Of a stretch of 64,000 bases of DNA, positions 54,801 through 64,000 are shown piece after piece (the first letter of the stretch is position 1; every line of letters begins with the position of its first letter). Source of the stretch: Echiichthys vipera (lineage: Eukaryota > Chordata > Actinopteri > Perciformes > Trachinidae); contig OY829659.1 in the NCBI GenBank assembly GCA_963691815.1, positions 30,174,170 to 30,238,169 on the forward strand. Direction: 5' to 3'. A program made the position numbers and the translations under genes. The notes beneath the pieces are model-generated. The model saw only the letters and a program-made list of their open reading frames with translations. It made no database searches and was not told where the DNA came from.

Positions 54801-56010
54801 GTGACAAAACGACTAAAAACAGACGAAAACACCACAAGAACATGACAAAACAACTAAAAACAGACGCAAAACCTTGGAAAAACATGATGAAATGACTAAA
54901 AACAGATGAAAACACCACAAAAACGTGATAAAACAACTATAAACAGACGAAACACACCACAAAAACATGATGAAACGACTAAAAACAAACACAAGACACC
55001 ACAAAAACGACTAAAAACAGATGAAAACACCACAAAAATGTGACAAAAAGACTAAAAACAGATGAAAACAGAGCAAAAACATGATGAAACGCCTAAAAAC
55101 AGATGAAAACACCACAAAAACATGACAAAACAACTAAAAACAGACAAAAACACCACAAAAACGTGATGAAACGACAAAAAAAACACGAAAACACCACAAA
55201 TATGTGATGAAACGACTTAAAATTGACGCAAGACACCACTAAAACGTGACAAAATGACTAAAAACAGACAACACCACAAAAACATGACAAAACCACTAAA
55301 AACAGACGCAAAACTCCACAAAAACATTATGAAACGACTTAAAACAGATGAAAACACCACAAAAACGTGATGAAAGAACAAAAAACGGATGAAAACACCA
55401 CAAAAACATGACAAAAAAACTAAAAACGAATGAAAACACCTCGAAAAGGTGACAAAACAACTAAAAACACAAGAAAACACCAAAAATATTTGATGAAACG
55501 ACTTGAAAATGACGCAAGACAACACTAAAACGTGACAAAATGATTAAAAACAGACAACACCACAAAAACATGACAAAACGACTAAAAACAGACGCAAAAC
55601 TCCACAAAAACATTATGAAACGACTTAAAACAGATGAAAACACCACAAAAACGTGATGAAAGAACTAAAAACAGACGAAAACACCACAAAAACATGAAAA
55701 AACAAATAAAAATGAATGAAAACACCTCGAAAAGGTGACAAAAACGACTAAAAACAGATGAAAACACCACAAAATTGTGAAAAAACGACTAAAAACAGAT
55801 GAAAACACCACAAAAATATGATAAAAAAAACAAAAACAGACGAATCACACCACAAAAACGTGATGAAACAACTGAAAACAGACGCAAGACACTACAAAAA
55901 CGACTAAAAACAGATGAAAACACCACAGAAATGTGATGAAACGCCTCAAAACAGAGGAAAACACTAAAAAACATGACAAAAAATCAACTAAAAACAGACG
56001 AAAACATCAC
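48840..56010 (+). repeat. Higher-order array, period 2,786 bp, with a 286-bp internal deletion
   Basis: Three successive units align: about 48,840-51,340 (2,500 bp), 51,341-54,126 (2,786 bp) and 54,127-56,010 (partial). 2,786 is 68 monomers minus 2 bp. The first unit lacks 286 bp (seven monomers minus 1 bp): GCGCAAAAAC near 49,794 runs straight into GTGATGAAAGAAC, whereas in unit two these are separated by bases 52,295-52,580. Units one and two share the private ATGGGACAAAAAGAC change (near 49,753 and 52,253), absent from unit three. Inside the units a four-monomer block (164 bp) is also doubled at 51,184 and 51,348. Confidence 0.9.
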
Positions 56011-56666
56011 AAAAACGTGATGAAATGACTAAAAACAGATGAAAACACCACAAAAACATGACAAAACAACTAAAAACAGACGAAAACACCACAAAAACGT
56101 GATGAAACGACAAAAAACACACGAAAACACCACAAATATGTGATGAAACGACTTAAAAATGACGCAAGACACCACTAAAACGTGAAAAAATGATTAAAAA
56201 CAGACAACACCAAAAAAACATGACAAAACCACTAAAAACAGAAGCAAAACTCCACAAAAACATTATGAAACGACTTAAAACAGATGAAAACACCACAAAA
56301 ACGTGATGAAAAAACTAAAAACAGACGGAAAGCTCAACAAAAACATGACAAAACGACTAAAAACAGACACAAAACTCCACAAAATCGTGATGAAACAACT
56401 AAAAACAGATGAAAACACCACAAAAACTTGATAAAACAACTACAAAACAGACGAAACACACCACAAAAACATGAAAAAACAAATAAAAACAGATGAAAAC
56501 ACCTCGAAAAGGTGACAAAAACGACTAAAAACAGATGAAAACACCACAAAAACTTGAAAAAACGACTAAAAACAGATGAAAACACCACAATAACGTGATG
56601 AAACGACTTAAAACAGATGAAAACACCACAAAAACGTGATGAAACAACTAAAAACAGATGCAAGAC
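56011..56666 (+). repeat. Satellite segment, third copy of the 28.5/48.2-kb block
   Basis: 56,334-56,825 repeats 48,220-48,711. The switch from the 2,786-bp array into this block occurs near 56,010, where ACGTGATGAAATGAC replaces GGTGATGAAATTCC. Nothing but satellite is seen. Confidence 0.84.
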
Positions 56667-59600
56667 ACTACAAAAACGACTAAAAATGGATGAAAACACC
56701 ACAAAACATGTCAAAACAGCTAAAAACAGACGAAAACACCACAAAAACGTGATGAAACGACAAAAAACACACGAAAACACCACAAATATGTGATGAAACG
56801 ACTTAAAAATGACGCAAGACACCACTAAAACGTGACAAAATGATTAAAAACAGACAACACCACAAAAACATGACAAAACGACTAAAAACAGACGTAAAAC
56901 TCCACAAAAACATTATGAAACGACTTAAAACAGATGAAAACACCACAAAAATGTGATGAAACGACTAAAAACAGACGAAAACACCAAAAAAACATGACAA
57001 AACGGATGAAAACACGCGAAAAGGTGACAAAAACGACTAAAACAGATGAAAACACCACAAGAACGTGACAAAACGACTCAAAGCAGATGAAAACACCACA
57101 AAAATGTGATGAAACAACTTAAAACAGACGCAAGACACCACAAAAACGACTAAAAACAGATGAAAACACCACAGAAACGTGATGAAACGCCTCAAAACAG
57201 ATGAAAACACTAAAAAACATGACAAAAAAACAACTAAAAACAGACGAAAACAACACAAAAACGTGATGAAATTACTAAAAACAGACGAATACACCACAAA
57301 AACGTGATGAACCGACTTAAAACAGATGAAAACACCACAAAAATGTGACAAAACGACTAAAAACAGACGAAAACACCACAAGAACATGACAAAACAACTA
57401 AAAACAGACGCAAAACCTTAGAAAAACATGATGAAATGACTAAAAACAGATGAAAACACCACAAAAACGTGATAAAACAACTATAAACAGACGAAACACA
57501 CCACAAAAACGTGATGAAACGACTAAAAACAAACACAAGACACCACAAAAACGACTAAAAACAGATGAAAACACCACAAAAATGTGACAAAAAGACTAAA
57601 AACAGATGAAAACAGCGCAAAAACATGATGAAACGCCTAAAAACAGATGAAAACACCACAAAAACATGACAAAACAACTAAAAACAGACAAAAACACCAC
57701 AAAAACGTGATGGAACGACAAAAAACACACGAAAACACCACAAATATGTGATGAAACGACTTAAAATTGACGCAAGACACCACTAAAACATGACAAAATG
57801 ATTAAAAACAGACAACACCACAAAAACATGACAAAACCACTAAAAACAGACGCAAAACTCCACAAAAACATTATGAAACGACTTAAAACAGATGAAAACA
57901 CCACAAAAACGACTAAAAACAGATGAAAACACCACAGAAACGTTATGGAACGCCTCAAAACAGATGAAAACACTAAAAAACATGACAAAAAACAACTAAA
58001 AACAGACGAAAACATCACAAAAACATGATGAAATTACTAAAAACAGACGAATACAACACAAAAACGTGATAAACCGACTTAAAACAGATGAAAACACCAC
58101 AAAAATGTGACAAAACGACTAAAAACAGACGAAAACACCACAAGAACATGACAAGACAACTAAAAACAGACGCAAAACCTTGGAAAAACATGATGAAATG
58201 ACTAAAAACAGATGAAAACACCACAAAAACGTGATAAAACAACTATAAACAGACGAAACACACCACAAAAACATGATGAAACGACTAAAAACAAACACAA
58301 GACACCACAAAAACGACTAAAAACAGATGAAAACACCACAAAAATGTGACAAACAGACTAAAAACAGATGAAAACAGCGCAAAAACATGATGAAACGCCT
58401 AAAAACAGATGAAAACACCACAAAAACATGACAAAACAACTAAAAACAGACAAAAACACCACAAAAACGTGATGAAACGACAAAAAACACACGAAAACAC
58501 CACAAATATGTGATGAAACGACTTAAAATTGACGCAAGACACCACTAAAACGTGACAAAATGATTAAAAACAGACAACACCACAAAAACATGACAAAACC
58601 ACTAAAAACAGACGCAAAACTCCACAAAAACATTATGAAACGACTTAAAACAGATGAAAACACCACAAAAACGTGATGAAAGAACTAAAAACAGACGAAA
58701 ACACCACAAAAACATGAAAAAACAAATAAAAACGAATGAAAACACCTCGAAAAGGTGACAAAAACGACTAAAAACAGATGAAAACACCACAAAATTGTGA
58801 AAAAACGACTAAAAACAGATGAAAACACCACAAAAGTATGATAAAAAAACCAAAAACAGACGAAACACACCACAAAAACGTGATGAAACAACTGAAAACA
58901 GACGCAAGACACTACAAAAACGACTAAAAACGGATGAAAACACCACAAAACATGTCAAAACAGCTAAAAACAGACGAAAACACCACAAAAACGTGATGAA
59001 ACGACAAAAAACACACGAAAACACCACAAATATGTGATGAAACGACTTAAAAATGACGCAAGACACCACTAAAACGTGACAAAATGATTAAAAACAGACA
59101 ACACCACAAAAACATGACAAAACGACTAAAAACAGACGTAAAACTCCACAAAAACATTATGAAACGACTAAAAACAGATGAAAACACCACAAAAATGTGA
59201 TGAAACGACTAAAAACAGACGAAAACACCAAAAAAACATGACAAAACGGATGAAAACACGCGAAAAGGTGACAAAAACGACTAAAACAGATGAAAACACC
59301 ACAAGAACGTGACAAAACGACTCAAAGCAGATGAAAACACCACAAAAATGTGATGAAACAACTTAAAACAGACGCAAGACACCACAAAAACGACTAAAAA
59401 CAGATGAAAACACCACAGAAACGTGATGAAACGCCTCAAAACAGATGAAAACACTAAAAAACATGACAAAAAAACAACTAAAAACAGACGAAAACAACAC
59501 AAAAACGTGATGAAATTACTAAAAACAGACGAATACACCACAAAAACGTGATGAACCGACTTAAAACAGATGAAAACACCACAAAAATGTGACAAAACGA

Positions 59601-61160
59601 CTAAAAACAGACGAAAACACCACAAGAACATGACAAAACAACTAAAAACAGACGCAAAACCTTAGAAAAACATGATGAAATGACTAAAAACAGATGAAAA
59701 CACCACAAAATCGTGATAAAACAACTATAAACAGACGAAACACACCACAAAAACGTGATGAAACGACTAAAAACAAACACAAGACACCACAAAAACGACT
59801 AAAAACAGATGAAAACACCACAAAAATGTGACAAAAAGACTAAAAACAGATGAAAACAGCGCAAAAACATGATGAAACGCCTAAAAACAGATGAAAACAC
59901 CACAAAAACATGACAAAACAACTAAAAACAGACAAAAACACCACAAAAACGTGATGGAACGACAAAAAACACACGAAAACACCACAAATATGTGATGAAA
60001 CGACTTAAAATTGACGCAAGACACCACTAAAACATGACAAAATGATTAAAAACAGACAACACCACAAAAACATGACAAAACCACTAAAAACAGACGCAAA
60101 ACTCCACAAAAACATTATGAAACGACTTAAAACAGATGAAAACACCACAAAAACGACTAAAAACAGATGAAAACACCACAGAAACGTTATGGAACGCCTC
60201 AAAACAGATGAAAACACTAAAAAACATGACAAAAAACAACTAAAAACAGACGAAAACATCACAAAAACATGATGAAATTACTAAAAACAGACGAATACAA
60301 CACAAAAACGTGATAAACCGACTTAAAACAGATGAAAACACCACAAAAATGTGACAAAACGACTAAAAACAGACGAAAACACCACAAGAACATGACAAAA
60401 CAACTAAAAACAGACGCAAAACCTTGGAAAAACATGATGAAATGACTAAAAACAGATGAAAACACCACAAAAACGTGATAAAACAACTATAAACAGACGA
60501 AACACACCACAAAAACGTGATGAAACGACTAAAAACAAACACAAGACACCACAAAAACGACTAAAAACAGATGAAAACACCACAAAAATGTGACAAAAAG
60601 ACTAAAAACAGATGAAAACAGCGCAAAAACATGATGAAACGCCTAAAAACAGATGAAAACACCACAAAAACATGACAAAACAACTAAAAACAGACAAAAA
60701 CACCACACAAACGTGATGAAACGACAAAAAACACACGAAAACACCACAAGTATGTGATAAAACGACTTAAAATTGACGCAAGACACCAACACCACTAAAA
60801 CGTGACAAAATGATTAAAAAAAGACAACACCACAAAAACATGACAAAACCACTAAAAACGGACGCAAAACTCCACAAAAACATTATGAAACGACTTAAAA
60901 CAGATGAAAACACCACAAAAACGTGATGAAAGAACTAAAAACAGACGAAAACACCACAAAAACATGAAAAAACAAATAAAAACGAATGAAAACACCTCGA
61001 AAAGGTGATAAAAACGACTAAAAACAGATGAAAACACCACAAAATTGTGAAAAAACGACTAAAAACAGATGAAAACACCACAAAAATATGATAAAAAAAA
61101 CAAAAACAGACGAAACACACCACAAAAACGTGATGAAACAACTGAAAACAGACGCAAGAC
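56667..61160 (+). repeat. Higher-order tandem duplication, period 2,244 bp
   Basis: Copy one, about 56,667-58,910, and copy two, about 58,911-61,160, align at offset 2,244 bp (55 monomers minus 11 bp). After about 60,787 the offset is 2,250 bp, because copy two has a 6-bp insertion reading CACCAACACCAC in place of CACCAC. Shared private forms include GAAAACAACACAAAAACG (near 57,246 and 59,490) and AATACAACACAAAAACG (near 58,050 and 60,295). The first copy is the same family as 28,005-30,400. Confidence 0.88.
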
Positions 61161-61369
61161 ACTACAAAAACGACTAAAAACAGATGAAAACACCACAGAA
61201 ATGTGATGAAACGCCTCAAAACAGAGGAAAACACTAAAAAACATGACAAAAAATCAACTAAAAACAGACGAAAACATCACAAAAACGTGATGAAATGACT
61301 AAAAACAGATGAAAACACCACAAAAACATGACAAACCAACTAAAAACAGACGAAAACACCACAAAAACT
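61161..61369 (+). repeat. Satellite linker
   Basis: Ordinary monomers, including GAGGAAAACACTAAAAAAC and GACAAACCAAC, between the 2,244-bp and 1,654-bp duplications. Nothing else is visible. Confidence 0.78.
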
Positions 61370-64000
61370 TGATGAAACGACAAAAAACACACGAAAACAC
61401 CACAAATATGTGATGAAACGACTTAAAAATGACGCAAGACACCACTAAAACGTGACAAAATGATTAAAAACAGACAACACCAAATAAACATGACAAAACG
61501 ACTAAAAACAGACGCAAAACTCCACAAAAACATCATGAAACGACTTAAAACAGATGAAAACACCACAAAAACGTGATGAAACGACTAAAAACAGACGAAA
61601 ACACCACAAAAACATGACAAAACGACTAAAAACGGATGAAAACACTACAAAAACATGACAAAACAACTAAAAACAGATGAAAACACCACAAAAACATGAC
61701 AAAACAACTAAAAACACAAGAAAACACCACAAATATGTGATGAAACGACTTGAAAATGACGCAAGACAACACTAAAACGTGACAAAATGATTAAAAACAG
61801 ACACCACAAAAACATGACAAAACGAATAAAAACAGACGAAAACACCACAAAAACATGACAAAACGACTTAAAACGGATGAAAACACTCGAAAATGTGACA
61901 AAAACGACTAAAAACAGATGAAAACACCACAAAAATGTGAAAAAACGACTTAAAAAAAGAGAAAAACACCACAAAAATATGATAAAACAACTAAAAAAAG
62001 ACGAAACACACAAAAAAAACGTGATGAAACGACTAAAAACAGACGCAAGACACCATAAAAACGACTAAAAACAGATGAAAACACCACAGAAACGTGATGA
62101 AACGCCTCAAAACAGATGAAAACACTACAAACATGACAAAAAAACAACTAAAAAAGACGAAAACATCACAAAAAGGTGATGAAATTCCTAAAAACAGACG
62201 AAAACACCACAAAAACGTGATGAACCGACTTAAAACAGATGAAAACACCCAGAAAATATGATAAAACGACTAAAAACAGACGAAAACACCACAAGAACAT
62301 GACAAAACAACTAAAAACAGACGCAAAACTCCAGAAAAACATGATGAAATTCCTAAAAACAGACGAAAACACCACAAAAACGTGATGAATCAACTAAAAA
62401 CAGATGCAAAACTCAACAAAAACATGATGAAACGACTAAAAACAGATGAAAACACCACAAAAACGACTAAAAACAGATGAAAACACCACAGAAACGTCAT
62501 GAAACGCCTCAAAACAGATGAAAACACTAAAAAACATGACAAAAAACAACTAAAACCAGACGAAAACATCACAAAAACGTGATGAAATTACTAAAAACAG
62601 ACGAATACACAACAAAAACGTGATGAACCGACTTAAAACAGATGAAAACACCACAAAAATGTGACAAAACGACTAAAAACAGACGAAAACACCACAAGAA
62701 CATGACAAAACAACTAAAAACAGACGCAAAACCTTGGAAAAACATGATGAAATGACTAAAAACAGATGAAAACACCACAAAAACGTGATAAAACAACTAT
62801 AAACAGACGAAACACACCACAAAAACATGATGAAACGACTAAAAACAAACACAAGACACCACAAAAACGACTAAAAACAGATGAAAACACCATAAAAATG
62901 TGACAAAAAGACTAAAAACAGATGAAAACAGCGCAAAAACATGATGAAACGCCTAAAAACAGATGAAAACACCACAAAAACATGACAAAACAACTAAAAA
63001 CAGACAAAAACACCACAAAAACGTGATGAAACGACAAAAAAAACACGAAAACACCACAAATATGTGATGAAACGACTTAAAATTGACGCAAGACACCACT
63101 AAAACGTGACAAAATGATTAAAAACAGACAACACCAAAAAAACATGACAAAACGACTAAAAACAGACGCAAAACTCCACAAAAACATCATGAAACGACTT
63201 AAAACAGATGAAAACACCACAAAAACGTGATGAAACGACTAAAAACAGACGAAAACACCACAAAAACATGACAAAACGACTAAAAACGGATGAAAACACT
63301 ACAAAGACATGACAAAACAACTAAAAACAGATGAAAACACCACAAAAACATGACAAAACAACTAAAAACACAAGAAAACACCACAAATATGTGATGAAAC
63401 GACTTGAAAATGACGCAAGACAACACTAAAACGTGACAAAATGATTAAAAACAGACACCACAAAAACATGACAAAACGACTAAAAACAGACGAAAACACC
63501 ACAAAAACATGACAAAACGACTTAAAGCAGATGAAAACACTCGAAAATGTGACAAAAACGACTAAAAACAGATGAAAACACCACAAAAATGTGAAAAAAC
63601 GACTTAAAAACAGAGAAAAACACCACAAAAATATGATAAAACAACTAAAAAAAGACGAAACACACAACAAAAACGTGATGAAACGACTAAAAACAGACGC
63701 AAGACACCATAAAAACAGATGAAAACACCACAGAAACGTGATGAAACGCCTCAAAACAGATGAAAACACTACAAACATGACAAAAAAACAACTAAAAAAG
63801 ACGAAAACATCACAAAAAGGTGATGAAATTCCTAAAAACAGACGAAAACACCACAAAAACATGATGAACCGACTTAAAACAGATGAAAACACCCAGAAAA
63901 TATGACAAAACGACTAAAAACAGACTAAAACACCACAAGAACATGACAAAACAACTAAAAACAGACGCAAAACTCCAGAAAAACATGATGAAATTCCTAA
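61370..64000 (+). repeat. Higher-order tandem duplication, period 1,654 bp, cut by the window edge
   Basis: About 61,430-62,050 aligns with 63,084-63,704 at offset 1,654 bp; past that the offset becomes 1,644 bp, because copy one reads CACCATAAAAACGACTAAAAACAGATG and copy two lacks one 10-bp block. The second copy runs off the window at 64,000. The unit is of the same family as the 1,722-bp duplication: 63,362-63,892 matches 31,313-31,843. The segment 62,033-63,080 matches 35,485-36,530 (offset 26,548). Confidence 0.86.

Larger units (their letters stand above)
1..64000 (+). repeat. Satellite DNA array of ~41-bp monomers filling the window
   Basis: Every stretch of the window is a variant of one ~41-bp monomer made of the blocks CGACTAAAAA, CAGATGAAAA, CACCACAAAAA and CGTGATGAAA. 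All copies lie in the same orientation, with the A-rich strand on top, and I saw no inverted segment and no non-repeat insertion. Common variants are 42 bp (GACGCAAGACACC or GACGCAAAACTCC in place of GATGAAAACACC) and ~31-32 bp (last block missing). The array runs off both ends of the window, so its full size is unknown. Gene-free tandem DNA of this size is typical of eukaryotic heterochromatin; a centromeric, pericentromeric, subtelomeric or sex-chromosome location cannot be chosen from sequence alone. I do not recognise the family by name. Confidence 0.97.

Noticed and set aside
1..64000. CRISPR-like or iteron-like direct repeats
   Set aside because: The repeats abut with no unique spacers, and vary gradually between copies. 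No cas or replication initiator gene is present.
1..64000. Telomere-like CCTAAAAAC strings (as in CGCCTAAAAACAG)
   Set aside because: They occur singly inside 41-bp monomers and never as a short tandem CCCTAA or CCCTAAA array.
1..64000. CENP-B box or other known centromere motif
   Set aside because: I searched by eye for the TTCG-ANNCGGG pattern on both strands and saw none; a centromeric role stays possible but unsupported.
1..64000. tRNA, rRNA or snRNA genes and transposable elements
   Set aside because: No T-rich arm, no conserved promoter box, no terminal repeats, no target-site duplication and no non-satellite segment could be found.
1..64000. Kinetoplast minicircle DNA, suggested by phased A-tracts
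   Set aside because: Minicircles are short circles with a conserved origin sequence and guide-RNA genes; a 64-kb head-to-tail 41-bp array does not fit.

Overview
The whole 64 kb window is one uninterrupted block of satellite DNA. Every line is built from a roughly 41-bp monomer, always in the same head-to-tail orientation, giving about 1,560 monomers (64,000/41). I find no protein-coding gene, RNA gene, transposon, CRISPR array or unique-sequence island. The top strand is extremely A-rich and T-poor: a reference monomer at 729-769 has 23 A, 8 C, 6 G and 4 T. A single-orientation tandem array of this length, with layered duplications, points to eukaryotic heterochromatin (centromeric, pericentromeric, subtelomeric or sex-chromosome type). 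I cannot name the species. CpG/TpG/CpA interchange at three fixed monomer positions suggests a genome with germline CpG methylation, such as many vertebrates and plants.

The monomer is itself a compound of four ~10-bp blocks: CGACTAAAAA, CAGATGAAAA, CACCACAAAAA and CGTGATGAAA. Each ends in an A-tract, so A-tract centres recur about every 10.25 bp, close to one helical turn, which is the classic pattern of intrinsically curved DNA. Several common variant monomers differ by loss of exactly one ~10-bp block, which preserves that phase.

Above the monomer lies a mosaic of larger duplications. From left to right, the periods I could align by eye are: 1,577 bp (1-2,706); 577 bp with a (TAG)3 marker (3,957-5,253); 1,857 bp (7,546-11,259); 1,363 bp (10,436-13,003); 1,385 bp (14,625-16,893); 399 bp, identical copies (17,139-17,936); 840 bp (19,425-20,670); 801 bp (23,385-24,986); 784 bp (25,230-26,620); 362 bp (27,350-27,980); 1,722 bp (30,402-33,845); 2,135 bp (33,385-37,260); 1,317 bp (38,180-40,813); 5,270 bp (35,150-43,789); 3,075/3,165 bp (41,800-48,000); 2,786 bp (48,840-56,010); 2,244 bp (56,667-61,160); 1,654 bp (61,370-64,000). 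Blocks tend to be longer in the right half. A ~2.6 kb segment near 28-30.5 kb recurs near 55.8-58.4 kb.

Long minus-strand reading frames occur throughout but are by-products of composition: 41 is not a multiple of 3, the minus strand meets a stop only about once in three monomers, and the translations are F/V/S/C-rich low-complexity strings. I annotate none as genes. Block boundaries are eye-aligned and good to roughly 10-50 bp unless stated; identities were not computed.
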